The position numbers and the translations under genes are program-made. The notes beneath the pieces were generated by a model. It was not told the DNA's origin. It ran no database searches and was given only the letters and a program-made list of their open reading frames with translations. From Legionella qingyii (GTDB lineage: Bacteria; Pseudomonadota; Gammaproteobacteria; Legionellales; Legionellaceae), in the NCBI RefSeq assembly GCF_003184185.1, contig NZ_QHJG01000013.1, positions 77,780-141,779 of the forward strand: DNA of 64,000 nt, read 5' to 3'. Shown here one piece after another: positions 1 to 10,875 of this stretch. Each line of letters opens with the position of its first letter. Within the stretch, counting starts at the first letter, position 1.

Positions 1-1258
1 GAGGTAATCTTCAAAAGTTTTTGTTGTTCTTTTAGAATTTCGTCTTCTTGTTCGGGAATGGGTACTCGATTCATACGAACTTCTACTCTCATATCGGTAT
101 CTACTTTTCGTATTTTGAATATTATTACAAAACTTACGTATACTATTTAGACGAGGTTGGAAACTTTTACTAGGTCTTTACAATCTAGCCCTTTAATCGA
201 GTGAGCTTTCTGTTTAGCTATCTTACTGAGTTTCACACAAACTGCTTAATCTGTTTCCGTTACTTTTCCTTCGCGCATTCTATAACTTAGTTGTTTTACG
301 AAATTTGGACGTTAACCGTTCGGATTTCCTGTAGTTTAGATTTCACCCTTTACTCTTTCATAAAAAACTACGACTCAATTTGAGACTTCCGCATTGGATA
401 CTGTTTCGTAATAAACGAGAAGGGTTTCTAGTTCGGGTTCCTGAACATTTTGTGCTACCATTCATAAAAGAAGAACTATTTCCTCTTTTAACCCTTCTAC
501 AGTTTTTACTAAGCAGTTTTAATCTTTTACGGGTTCGTGCGAAACTTTTTCGGTTTGGGCTCTAATACTCACATTTTTTACATCAAGTTGTGCATTTTTT
601 CGTTCTTCAGCTTGATTTATGTTGTGCTGTCCTTCTTTGAGCAAGTTTTTAACGCCATTTATTTCGTCTTGTTAATTACCAACGTTTGGTTTAATGTAAC
701 TACGTTAGACGGGCGCGTTTACGCGTCGTTCGCCGCGAATTTCGTCGGTAACTACATGGATACGTCGGCGGTCCTAGTTGTTAGTGTTGAGTTTTCAAAC
801 CGGATCCGGAGTGTAGTTACGGTTGGCGACGTGTTAGTGGATTCCGTAGGGGACGCGGATGCGGTAGCGGTGTCTATAAATTACGGCGACGGAAACATGT
901 TTGATATTCATTACTGGGGTTTGGATGAACCCCGAAGTACAAAAGATTTCAATTTTGTTATGTCCTAGGTTCTCGGGTTTTTCTAAATCTATTTAAAGAA
1001 TGACTACTTCGATTCTTTTTGAACGGTCTTCTTGTTTTTTTACTTGACCTATTTAAATTGGGTCTTCGTAATTTTGCTTTTGAGTACTCATACAATCTTT
1101 TTCGTGGACAAGGACTCTATCGTTACTTATCAAAGAATTTTGTATACCGACTTAAACTTCTTCGGATATTCGGATTACAATGAACACTTCTTTCGGGTAA
1201 CCGTGTCGCACTCGTCCGTGTTGGCGAAAGAGGTAAATTATGATGTAGGTTATGAATT
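1..1258 (+). CDS. Unknown coiled-coil / low-complexity protein, 5' truncated by the window
   Basis: I do not recognise a family. The frame enters at base 2 and runs about 418 residues to the TAA at 1256-1258; the start lies before the window. The first half is rich in Lys, Glu and Gln with heptad-like spacing (coiled coil likely). It is followed by an Ala/Gln stretch, a Pro/Ser/Thr linker (SPKASPAPTPSPQ) and a second charged helical block (DEAKKKNLPEEQKNELDKF). The tail carries acidic clusters (AEFEEAY, CEESPLAQREQ) before a Ser/Thr/Asn-rich end. That composition resembles C-terminal secretion signals of Legionella type IVB substrates, which is an inference only. A 220-base AT-rich gap separates it from the next gene. 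Confidence 0.75.
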
Positions 1259-1478
1259 TGGCAAGTATTATCTTTTTTACATGGAGTTCTTATAGGTAGA
1301 CCTACTAACCCCATGAAAAATTTATTATCATAGAGTAAGGACGTTTTGATTAATTATAGGGATTAAAGAAGTTTGCTCTTAATGTTTATATGAACGGTTA
1401 TATTTGATTGAGAAGATTGTAATTTGAAACACTGAATTGGTTTCAAATGATTTTTTTATGTAGTGGCATCCTGAGTTA

Positions 1479-2036
1479 TACTAGAATCTATTCAATGACC
1501 CTTTCGTTAGACACTAATATAGTGACCTACATCTGTTAAAGAACAAACTTGCCAATCTTGTTTAATTTCGTCGGCCAAAGCTAAATCAACTTTAATTAAG
1601 TTGTCTAGTTTTTAATAATCGAGTCCGTTAGCTAGCTATGGGGAGAGAATTTTAACCACGGCCACCACAATAACTATGTGTTGTTGAGCTTTTGACGATA
1701 GTTCGTCCACAAGTAAAACGATGATCAGGACCAATGAATGGACGTTAACGTGTTTGTCGTTTACAAATGAGTAAGTTAATGAATGGTCCTCAGCGATGCT
1801 AAAGTCTTCGTTACCGACGCTACTCGGAACCAAAACGTGTGCAGGCGGGGAAGGGGCGACTAGACCGGAAAACATGAGATAACTTATTCACGGAAGGAGT
1901 GAATTTCGATAAAGGTCGACTTTAACTTACCCTTCTTCGTCTCGTAAAAGAATTAAACGGGAGACATCGTCGTCACTCGTATGTATTAGGACTACGTTTT
2001 GTCGACCTGCACGAGTGTTGTTCATAAAACCGTATT
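1479..2036 (+). CDS. KDPG-aldolase-like protein, active site degenerate (185 aa)
   Basis: Similar along its length to 2-keto-3-deoxy-6-phosphogluconate / 4-hydroxy-2-oxoglutarate aldolase (Eda), a TIM barrel of about 210 residues. Recognisable blocks: LVEINSTDQ (36-44), KIGAGGVIDTQQL (58-70), GVHFATSPGY (77-86), LPGVATISEAMAAMSLG (102-118), PHLKLFPAE (140-148). In active Eda the Schiff-base lysine sits in a KFFPAE motif; here the aligned position is Arg123 in HVRPFPAD, and the phosphate-binding TGGI motif is AEIE. The fold is therefore probably kept while class I aldolase chemistry is probably lost. The ATG at 1479 has an AGGA-type SD about 8 bases upstream. It stands alone, without edd or other Entner-Doudoroff genes. 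Confidence 0.8.
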
Positions 2037-2047
2037 AAAATTCAAAA

Positions 2048-2170
2048 GTCCTGAATGCTTTTTAGAGTTCCAGCTCCGTTTTTTACAAAATTACTCCCTC
2101 AAATCTATCTGATTTACTGGCTTAATTTTTGTAAAAAATTGTTTCTCTAACCTCAAAAAGCATTCAGGAC
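2048..2170. repeat. MITE-like element with 16-bp perfect terminal inverted repeats
   Basis: In corrected polarity the left end (2048-2063) reads CAGGACTTACGAAAAA and the right end (2155-2170) reads TTTTTCGTAAGTCCTG, a perfect 16-bp inverted repeat bounding 123 bases. The inner flanks also pair imperfectly, so the whole could fold into one long hairpin. It holds no useful ORF. It starts 11 bases after the aldolase-like stop, so it could act as a terminator, but its size and ends look more like a miniature inverted-repeat transposable element. I do not see the matching IS in the window. Confidence 0.75.
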
Positions 2171-2283
2171 CAAAACAATTCTTCAAGTTTTAAATTAGAA
2201 TTCATATATGAATACCGATTCGTAAGGAATTACAATAGGACGGATATTATCCAATTAATGGATCAAAAATATCCGATAAATGA

Positions 2284-4197
2284 TACGACTGACTGCGATA
2301 AAATCTACTTTGTTATCGCTGAGAAAGGTCAATATTGCCTTTTGTGTTTTTGCTAGGAAATAAACTATTGATGTTTCTTCCGTATTTTTTTCGTGAACAA
2401 CTAAAATAATTAGTTACATTCTCCAATGGTGAACGTGTCGTTAACTTAATATAACGGTTTCTTTACTTTCTTTTTTGTCCGTCATACAGACGGTTTTAAC
2501 TGTTCCAATCACCACCTTTCGCATCAACCTGAAATCAAAAACGATATTGTCGTAATCGTTAGCTTGCTTTTGTTTTAAATGGATTTCTAGTAGGACTTTA
2601 ACGGAAATATCTATACGAGAATAGACCAAATTCATTACCAACCCAGTTACGTAAATTAACCCACCCTTATTGTCCTAATTCTGACTTAGTTCTTCGTTAA
2701 TTATTTCATTATCTACCTTACTTTCCGACCTAAGTTTTTATGCTATAGTTAGTTCCCCTTGTTTGCTCGGTACTATAGAATAACCGTGACATGTGAAGGG
2801 ATAGAAGTAAACTCCTTTTTAATTGTTGAAATATGGACTGTGGATTTTTTATATTTCTACTTTACCCTCGGTATTTTCGGGACAACTGACTATTTAAATT
2901 ACTTAATTTTTTGTTTAACCTTTTATTTTTATCTGGAAGTCAAGTTAATCAACTAGGTAATCTTTTTGACCGAGGATTTCTTCTATAAAGTATAGTTGCG
3001 AAATTTCTAGTTAATTTAGTGAATTTTTACGTTGTTCGCGTTTAAGACGTTTTATATTTATGGAAAGGAGTTCTTGTTAAATTAGCTTATTGAGTTAATG
3101 TTGTTAATAATTTACTCGTTGGAAGTCATTCGTCGCTTCTGGATTACTCAGTTAAAACCTCGGTCATACTATGAGTTTTTTTTAAGTTAGTTGAAGACTA
3201 GCTAGAACTATATGGTCTTTTACTTTCTAGCCCTACCTTGCTTATAAAATTTATGGTTGTACCGAGAATAGTCCTTGTTCGTTAGAGTAACAACACCTGT
3301 CCTGCAACCCCGGAAGGAGTTAAATAGCCTCCGTAGGGTTCATTCTGCTAAAGAAATCTCTATAACTCCTCATTTTTACTATGCCGGAATTTTGGAGACG
3401 TTTATTAAGTCTGAGTTTAACTTGCTGTGTTTAATTAAGGCCTACTTCTTTTCGGAATAGTGGAGTAATAATCGTATCTTCTACTCAATTTATTGAATCG
3501 TCTTAATTTTTTCCAATTTTCCCTAAATAATCTTCTCCAACAGCTACAATATTCGGTATTTTGTTGTTTACGTAACCGTTTCTATTTATCACTATAACTC
3601 CTTAACTAATTATTAAACCTTTTCGTTTTCTTTTACTAAGTTAGCGAATTTTCGTAGGTACTTTTTTATCTTGCTAACTTCTTCGTACATCTAACATGTT
3701 CGAACCTTCTGAGAAAATCTAATAAGGAACTACTCCGTTCGTTATTTTATTCCGTGTGTCAAGAAGGAAATGGAAGACTGAATAGTTATCGTTTTTTTTA
3801 ACGGCGAAACCTGAAGAGATATCGATCTCGAGTCCTCTTACAAGTTCCTGAAGTTAATTCGTAGTTGATATACCAGTTTCTTACATTCTCAGTTTTTAGC
3901 TCACATTAACATAACCACAGTCTAAAATAGGTATGGTTTCTTTTATGGGACCCTGTACGTAAGGATAGGAAAAAGAGTAGAAGCATATTTTCATACAAAT
4001 TTCTTAATTTTCTTCGAGATTTACTCCTTAGTTAACTTCTAGCAAATTTATTTTAGTTTCGTTATAATCCGTAATCGTTACTTGATGCTGTTCTTTTTCT
4101 TTAACGGTCAGTTAAAGTCTTTGATTTTCTTCTTCGTGTTCTTCAAGATTCATTTTTTCCGTAACTTCTTTACGGTTATGATTATCTTGGATTAATT
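2284..4197 (+). CDS. Large coiled-coil protein, possible secreted effector (637 aa)
   Basis: No family recognised. The frame is open from the ATG at 2284 to the TAA at 4195-4197. The N-terminal ~150 residues look globular (RLPLAQQLNYIAKEMKEKTG, WTLVFAITALAIERKQ); the rest is largely charged helix with Leu/Ile heptads (ELINNLEKQKKMIQSLKSIHE), so an extended coiled coil is likely. No signal peptide and no clear membrane helix. The C-terminus (KLKEEAQEVLSKKGIEEMP, then ILIEPN) has a Glu-rich block of the kind found in type IVB secretion substrates. SD is weak (TAGGC). The stop overlaps the stop of lspA by 3 bases on the opposite strand, so the two genes converge directly. Confidence 0.85.
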
Positions 4198-4661
4198 AAC
4201 GAAAATAATTGGTTATTTAGGTTTTACTTTTTAGGTCGAGGCTATGTTTAGCGTGATAGACGATACAATTTTCATCGTTTTACCACCACAAATATTATCT
4301 GTAGATATTTTAGTTAATGTATTGGCACTATACGAGATAGCTTGTCTAATGGATATCGTGGTGGATTTTATTCCGAATAGGGACGGTTTTCATTGAATCG
4401 TACCGAGCGTCATGCTATGTCGGTCTATCGTTCATATGATGAGTGATAATTCGATTTCTGCCGTTTTTTGGTGGCTACGGTTAGAGGCCGTGGCGAATTT
4501 TTTGATTTTCGTCGCGGTCTTAATATTCGGTTTCATTCTAATTTGTAACCTTTTTGTCCATTACCAAATATCCCTCAATTTTTTCGTGAGTGGTTCATAA
4601 ATGAACGAACTAGTGTTTATTAATGATGTTCTGAATTATATTTGGTACCGGTAAAAAAGTA
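4194..4661 (-). CDS. lspA: Lipoprotein signal peptidase II (155 aa)
   Basis: Cleaves signal peptides from prolipoproteins in the inner membrane after lipid attachment. The sequence shows the family landmarks: N-terminal membrane helix MKKWPWFILSLVVIICDQ with the DQASK box, FNLTLAYNSGAAFS, and the catalytic-region block ILGGAIGNLFDRAYHG followed by YVIDFI and HHHFATFNIAD, giving the two catalytic aspartates. Length is typical. The ATG overlaps the ileS stop as ATGA, with GAGG 8 bases upstream, so it is probably translationally coupled to ileS, the usual proteobacterial neighbour. Confidence 0.95.
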
Positions 4662-7453
4662 TATTTAACGGAGTAAAGGAGAACCGGTGACTATAACGGT
4701 TGTGTTGCATTTGTCTCGAGCCCTACAACTTGTAGAACAGGGTGTAGCCCAGCAGATACGGTTGTTGCTCGTGTGAAAAGTACGAATGAACGACTTTGTC
4801 GTTAGCTTTGTGGTATACAGCATCGTCTGTTCGGTCGTCCCCGACTTGAGTACCCTACTTGACGACGAGGACTACATTAATTATTTTTCGCGTTAAGGAG
4901 CGGGTTTGCTCAGTTAAATCCATTATGAAACAGCAGTCGTATATTTCAATGGAGACGTCGGTTTCGTCTTGGCTAAAGAGGAAAAACTGCACAAAGGAGG
5001 TTGCGGAATAAGTGAAGTAGTGCCTAATTTACGTTAAGTAGGGTTAGGTAGTACAAGTGTAGTAGTTAAACTCCGGTGCGTAGTATGGTTTCAAGTCATT
5101 TCTGACTAAGGACCAATATAGGTCCATATATCGCGGGATAGAGGAGTCGGCATTTCCTATTATACCCTCGATTGGTTTCTCTCTTACGGGATTATTACAC
5201 CATGTAGCGTCAAACTGTTCTTGCTGCCCGGAACGAAAGAAAACGACACCATATAACAGACAGGAATTAGTTTAGTTCTATTTTTGAAGGGTATAGATGA
5301 CGTGTCTTTAATACTTAGAAGACCATTTATTATACTTTAACTATCGAAAGTATCCGAAGATATTAAAGAAAAACATTCTCAACTGACGCGAAATTACGGG
5401 TAAATAGGTTGAGGTTTTCTAGAAACAGAACCTGTGTTAGTTAACGGCCTAGTTTTAGCTTATTTAATCGATTGTTTTTCGCCCGACATAATGCTTAAGA
5501 CGCCATTCGTAGACGTAAAGAGAATTATTAAAGTAGGCTTTACGAGTGAAGTACAGCCATTAGTCATCTCCGATGGGTATTTGCATTTTATAGTCGTGGC
5601 ACAACTAATTGGTTAACTAGATTTCGTTGTATTAAAGGAAACCTAAATCTTTCAAAGAATGGAAGTCGTAGGTGGCATATAGGTACTCAGTTATGCCAAA
5701 ATATTCCTCGTTGTGGTATGTACCGGTGCCTTCATCAATTGCTCCTCAATTTGGTTGGCGCTACGACTAGACTCGGGAGCTTTATTTATAGACGTCCTTT
5801 TCGGTTTCGTAATAAAACAACATTTTGTGTCTTTACTCAATGAGGACTCAGTTTGGTGTGCAGGTACCATAGTAATTAAAAGAGTATTTTGAGTCGTAGT
5901 AGGGGATCGTTGAGAAAATGTAGGTAAAGCTTGGTCCGTAGCTAGGGGCTAAAGAGTTATTCATTTCGCTGGAAAAGTTAGTCGAGTTCACATAATCCTA
6001 CGTTAAGTGCGCAGCGCGATACATGTTTGTTTCCGTATCCTCACGGGGTCCGAGAAACAGAACTATACGTGGTCAGCCCAGATAAAAGTTGGTATAACGA
6101 TTATGCTCGGAACGGGGTTAGTCCTTGGGTTCAATGAAATAGTTAAAGAAACTGTTATACAAGGGAATTGACCGAAAATAGGTATCTCTATTTGGTAACT
6201 CCGCATCGGTTTTTTTAGTAGCCACTAAATACGGCGGTCGTTACTCCTATTGATACAGATTATAAAAGAAATCGATTTTCCTGAGGAAAAAGTCGATTTT
6301 GTGGATTCTACCAGAGTAATCGGAAGTTATGTCTTTCAGGTCGTTTTTCAAGTTGTAGTAGTCGTTTTGTTGGTAAAGGAAATTGACCTAATTAGTTTCC
6401 ATTTAATATGCGAAATGGTTGGTCTATTAGTAGACCTGGTACTCGCCCGCGTCATACATGTGAAGGACATGGGCTGAGCCATCACTGTACGAGTGGATTA
6501 TGGTGACCATGTTTTGCTAATATTTTTCCTACAAAGTTAAAATTTACAAGTTTAACGAAAGGAAAGCGGCTCGGTGCATAACATATAACTGAGTAGGGTA
6601 TTGCTCGGTAGCGTCTAAGTTGGTTTAGTCATCGCTCATAGGTTATACGTAGTGGTCATAGCTGGTTCCTTATTAGTTAGCGTCCTACGTTTGTATGGCG
6701 AAGTAATCGTCCATTTCAGGTACCTCATCAACAGGTTTATCCTTCTGGATCCCCGAAATAAAGACGTAAATGAACTTTGTTTACTTATTTAAGAAGTCCT
6801 AAATGACGTTTTTTTCGCTGTAGTTAGCTACCTCTCCAAAAGAGTAGTATCAGTTGAAGACGAAGTCGATTTCGTCTTGGTGTTAGTTATGTGGTTACAT
6901 GACCAAATTTTGGAACAACATTTACTGGTAAAAATTAGTAGTCGGGGTTACGCGCGTGCTATAACCGAAGTATTGCCTTTAGGTATCACTGTATTCCTAA
7001 CTTGGTTAGTGGTTTTTGAGGTTCGGAAACTTTAAGAAGAGCGACTTACAGTTAAACCGACCGTCGTATGAGTGCCGTAAATCGTGCTTTGAGAGCTCGC
7101 CTATGGAACAGTGGTTGAGCCGGATAAAAAAAGAGATGTAATTCAAGTTACCCATTGGGCACTGTTAGGGTAGGTCCTTGTTTACCGCGCAGTATAGGTG
7201 ATTCACTAAAACTAAATTGTTATTACAGAAATTCTTAGAATAAATTGCGTACAGGCGTCACGTTTACTGGTAAGCGTATTCCACCTGGTAGTACGTCTTA
7301 CTTTGCGAATGTAGGTCGTGCCCGAAATGCTTAAAAAAGTATATGGAAAAAACGAACGGTTAGTCGGTTTTGGAGTCCAAGAGCCCATCGGTCCGAACGG
7401 AAGTAGCCTTTACTTCATAATCCTTCCAAATTACATAGAAATATAAGACGGTA
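4658..7453 (-). CDS. ileS: Isoleucyl-tRNA synthetase (931 aa)
   Basis: Class I aminoacyl-tRNA synthetase charging tRNA-Ile in the cytoplasm. The start MAEYKDTLNLPNTSFPMKA is the standard IleS opening. DGPPYANGHLHCGH places the HIGH-type signature (HCGH) at residues 65-68, and EGKKLSKS puts the KMSKS-type loop (KLSKS) at 600-604. The C-terminus HPELCLRCVGNISG carries a Cys pair of the zinc ribbon. Length matches bacterial IleS. It lies 141 bases downstream of ribF and overlaps lspA by 4 bases: the common ribF-ileS-lspA order. I read the ends and key motifs; the central frame is inferred open from the consistent length. Confidence 0.97.
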
Positions 7454-7594
7454 TTCTCAAGCGAGACGTTTTAGCAATTTGAAAACCACTGAAGAGTGGG
7501 GCATAGTCCTATATCGAGCGTAGCCCACGTAGAATCATACTTTTTGTAAAACCTTTTTGCGCGTAATAGGGACGGGAAGGTTTTACTAAAAGTA

Positions 7595-8569
7595 AGTTGG
7601 CCGTGAGTTTAGATGTGGATCGAAACTATATCTCCATTAAAGTAATGTTAAGAACTCCTTAAGAAAGCGGTGGCGTTATAGTAGTATTTAGACACGTTAA
7701 TTTCGTAGGTGGCTTCACTTAAATTGGAGTAGTGCGTTAAACACGTTCTTTTTGTGGACGTTATTAAGCGGTATATAACTGACTAATTTTAGCTTATCTA
7801 CTTGAAGGTTTTATAAAAACGACGGTAGATGACATCCTGCCGCAGGTTGTAATCGCTGTGGTATTTGGTAAAACCTCCGTTAAGCCTGGACTTGACGTTT
7901 ATGAGGAACATCGCCATTGCTCATGGCTACTTCTCGGTCTAAACGACATCCTTAAGGGGTGACTGCAGGCGCAGGTAGAGGTACATTATGTGCGGGCGTT
8001 TATGATATTCCGGATGGGTCTATAAACCATCGATACGAGTTGAGCGGTAGGACATTTCGACAAGATTAAGCACAACTTGACTAAGCTAAAAGCAACTATG
8101 TTTTTAAACTTATTTATAAGTGTAGCGTTCGTATAAGTCTTGACTCAAGGAAGTTGTTCGAGTGTAGCGGAAGAGATAAAAACGGTTTTGCTTTTAGGAG
8201 TGGATACTCATCTATGAAGTGTAACTCACATCTTTTGTTTATTCATGCACGTTTTAGACGGCGACTACAAACGCGATTAGGTGATAATTTAAAATCTGTC
8301 ATATATATTAGTTAGACCGTACTCGCATTGCGTAAATTAAAAAGAGAATTTGACCTCTCAGAACGTCCACGAAAGAGGACAACCTTTATAAGAGACCCGA
8401 CACCGAGTTTATCTTATTCCTGATTTCCGTTGAAATTAAGTAAACGAAATCGAGAATTTCAGGATTATTCTAAAACTACTGGATTTACGTGTGGTAGTTT
8501 TAAAGGTTATCATCGATGGTGTGGAAATAGTTTTCGTCTTTTTACAACTTAGGGCGCGTTGTTAAAGTA
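7595..8569 (-). CDS. ribF: Bifunctional riboflavin kinase / FAD synthetase (324 aa)
   Basis: Makes FMN and then FAD from riboflavin in the cytoplasm. The N-terminal nucleotidyltransferase signature is ATIGNFDGVHLGHQNLI; further on are LIGEDFRFGKNREGD and STRIRTAL. The C-terminal flavokinase domain shows GRVLHGDGRGRQWGIPTANL and VANVGRRPTVDG, ending KLRDEVKFTSVDALIAQIY. Full length was read without interruption. The ATG at 8569 has only a weak SD. Upstream, near 8600-8630, lies a plausible sigma-70 promoter with a TATACT -10. Confidence 0.97.
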
Positions 8570-8755
8570 TTATTAAGTTAGCACATTGAGCTTTGGATCA
8601 TCATATGAACAAAAGACGGGTCAACTCTTTATTATTCTTCTAACTTTTATTTAATAATCCGCAGCAAGGTCGAGGTCCTCGTTCGTTTTCGTTTTTAATC
8701 CAAAATTTTCTAAGGATATAAGAGACTTAAAGCGAAGCAACGGGGCTCTATGTAA
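8570..8755. other. Intergenic region between usp and ribF
   Basis: No gene supported. A rightward frame ending at 8700 (last residues GVVPAPGASKSKN) has no ATG and no SD, and an overlapping leftward frame lacks a start as well. In the leftward direction a TATACT hexamer with a weak upstream -35-like CTCAAC may be the ribF promoter. Confidence 0.5.
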
Positions 8756-9196
8756 AATACTAAAAAGACCTACTCGTCTCGCCTGTTAGTTTTGTAGTGT
8801 AACTCGAGGCACGTTTTATCTCAAACGACAACTCGGATTATTATTACTTTCTGGCACGAAAGGTACTGAAGGACATTGTTAGTTTAGCTATACAGCGAGA
8901 ACACGTTAAGAATTTTAAAGTAAAAACCACCTTGGTTTAAGTTATTTAGCCACAAAACGTAGGTGAGGATTGAAAACCGGATTTAGTAACTCAAGAAAAA
9001 GCCGAACGAGAGCTTATCTATTAAGTTGGAGTCGTTTAGGCCGTTTTGGTCCTATACGTATACGTCCTTACCCGAGATGCTGTACTTGATTATAGTTTAG
9101 TCGCGGTAAGAGTAGTCGTTAAAAAAAACGGAATACGCGACGATATTATGGTTGAAGCAGTTTCAGTCATCGTTTGTTATGGGAGAATATGTAGTA
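8756..9196 (-). CDS. Universal stress protein, UspA family (146 aa)
   Basis: Cytoplasmic UspA-fold protein. It starts MMYKRVLFATDFDEVGIIAA, continues DLILVHVVEPIPAYAYPG, and ends with the nucleotide-binding loop IVTGSHGKHGLSLLLGSTAN then ILHGAQCDVLIVR. The G-x2-G-x9-G-S spacing is that of ATP-binding Usp members. SD AAGGAG stands 3 bases before the first of two adjacent ATGs and 6 before the second (9193), so either may be used. Monocistronic by spacing. Confidence 0.93.
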
Positions 9197-9462
9197 AAAG
9201 AGGAATTTTAAGGCTACGGATGAATATCTGATCGTCTAAATTTTAATTAACGTAATGTTTATCTTGTACAAAGAATAGTTTTTCTATTCATAATATTTAA
9301 AGGGTAAGAAACATTAAAATAGAACTAAGTCTACGCAGAACGAAACTATTCAATCTACTTAAGAAACGTTTAAATCCGGAAAGAATTATTTTGGAATTAC
9401 AAAAATGTTATTTGAGAATCCCGTATAAAATCAGTTTATTTAGGTTGCTAATCCTCAAAAGT

Positions 9463-10056
9463 TACGGATTCCGAAAATGGGTAAATACGTTTTTTCAATT
9501 AGAATCAAATATATTGCTATGGAACTGACAAATAGGGTTTGGTTCGGATGTTGTTTCATCGGATGGAGGACATTTTCTACTTAATTCGAATGAAAAAGAA
9601 GATAACAAGAGATTTTACTTAACGCAATCACGACTTCAGTTATTAAAAAAATACGTAGCGAGTTTGCTCAACCCACAAATAGCGAAACATGTAGCGCTAC
9701 TACGACTAGTAATAAATATAGTAGTTCTGCTAAAACTTTACCTCCTACTAGTAATAGTACGAGTTAAACGTTATCGGTAATTACTCCCATTTAATCTATC
9801 GTAAAATCTACATAACGTCTTTATAAGCTAATAAAGACTTCTCCTTGTATTTTCGAAACAGTTTCGTATAGTACTTCGCTTACGATAAGGATTTCTTCTA
9901 GAACGTTGTTTCGTTTGCAGCCAACAATGAGGACGTCGATTCGTCTTTCTTCTGTTTGGATGAAAGCCCCCCAAGTTTGCTCCTAAAAAGGAAAGTTTAT
10001 TTCTTGGTAGATTCCTCAAACTAATAGGACTATTTGGTAGGTACTTATGTGAAACT
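9463..10056 (+). CDS. Unknown soluble protein (197 aa)
   Basis: Not recognised. Clear ATG at 9463 with SD AGGAG 7 bases upstream; stop TGA at 10054-10056. The N-terminal half contains SLLFLLLFSKMNCVSAEV, then HRDDADHYLYHQDDFEMEDD, unusually rich in His and Asp, followed by an alpha-helical part (LDSILDVLQKYSIISEEEH) and a basic, polar C-terminus with Thr/Pro (KEPSKEFDYPDKPSMNTL). No signal peptide. Being alone between housekeeping operons, with a Glu/Pro-rich tail, it may be a lineage-specific or secreted protein; this is inference. Confidence 0.8.
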
Positions 10057-10088
10057 TTAGGTCGAGAGAACTGATAAGAATTTTAAGT

Positions 10089-10110
10089 CGCACGGAGTGA
10101 AGTCCGTGCA
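10089..10110. terminator. Hairpin between convergent genes
   Basis: In corrected polarity CGTGCC-TCACTTCA-GGCACG forms a 6-bp GC-rich stem, followed rightward by TTCCTT and leftward by TGAATTTT. It lies between the stop of the 9463 gene and the stop of the ccm operon, so it probably serves as a bidirectional terminator. Confidence 0.65.
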
Positions 10111-10135
10111 AGGAAGTAATGGAGTCTACGGTTGT

Positions 10136-10819
10136 AGTTAGGTCTAAAAAGAGAGAATTAGATTATACGAGAAGTCGAAATCGTTAACGAAAGGCTTATC
10201 GTAATCGGAGAAGACTAACAAGACCACGGTCAAAATTATTCGCAACGGTTATTGAATACCGTAGGAGTATTCGTACTGAGTGTTTTCGTAGGTAGCGTTC
10301 GTACCGATTACGTAGACCGACTAACCCTAATAAAAAATTATTAACTGATTTTTAGAGCCATTAAACAACCCATTTAACGACTAATAAGTCTTGGGTGTTC
10401 GATACACGTATTAACTACCGCTTAACAAGTAGTAGACCTAATTTAACTATACGAAAGCGTTTTCGTAGATGTCGTAAAACGACAAATAAAACCGATCATA
10501 TATTCGCAGGGTTTTCTATGGTAGGAAATCGTGAAAAACCTCACAGTAGGTTAAAACGCGCATTAAATAGCTAATTAAGAACGCCTGAAAAATGCCTAAG
10601 ATTGTAAAAAAATCGAACAAGGACTCTTAAGTCAACTACTTGCACGAGAACGGTAGGTGGTTTTGGTGGGGTTATTTTTATAGGTCGTTTACGCTCATTT
10701 TTATATCTGCCCTGGTCGTCGTTTGGGCGATATTTTACTGCGGACTTACCCATTTAATACTTGTATGTCCGGTCAGGACAATCTGGACGATTATTAGGGT
10801 TATTGGTGGTAAGTAAGTA
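10136..10819 (-). CDS. ccmI: Cytochrome c biogenesis protein CcmI/CycH-like, TPR (227 aa)
   Basis: Apocytochrome-presenting component of the system I maturation complex. N-terminus MNEWWLLGLLAGLTGLACMF then YPFRRHFIAGLLLVPSIFLLA gives two membrane helices, followed by a linker and TPR-like helices (GWYLLGRLYTSQNK, QFAINYAHSLWVLNNQQ, ISYWQRLLKLAPEQSEEAN). Many CcmI proteins are near 400 residues; this one ends after the TPR block. Last gene of the ccm operon, 56 bases after ccmH. Its ATG has only a weak SD. Confidence 0.88.
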
Positions 10820-10875
10820 TTCTTTGAGTGATTAAAATTTATTATGGACCCAAGCTCTTGGGAGAGGTACTGAGT

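Noticed and set aside
537..968. Conventional 143-codon rightward frame
   Set aside because: Shadow of the truncated coiled-coil gene at 1-1258; no SD and no family motif.
1617..1737. Short leftward frame of about 32 codons
   Set aside because: It lies entirely inside the KDPG-aldolase-like gene on the other strand and has no SD.
8575..8700. Possible small rightward gene ending GVVPAPGASKSKN
   Set aside because: No ATG, no SD, and overlaps the likely ribF promoter; the opposite frame is open as well, so coding is not supported.
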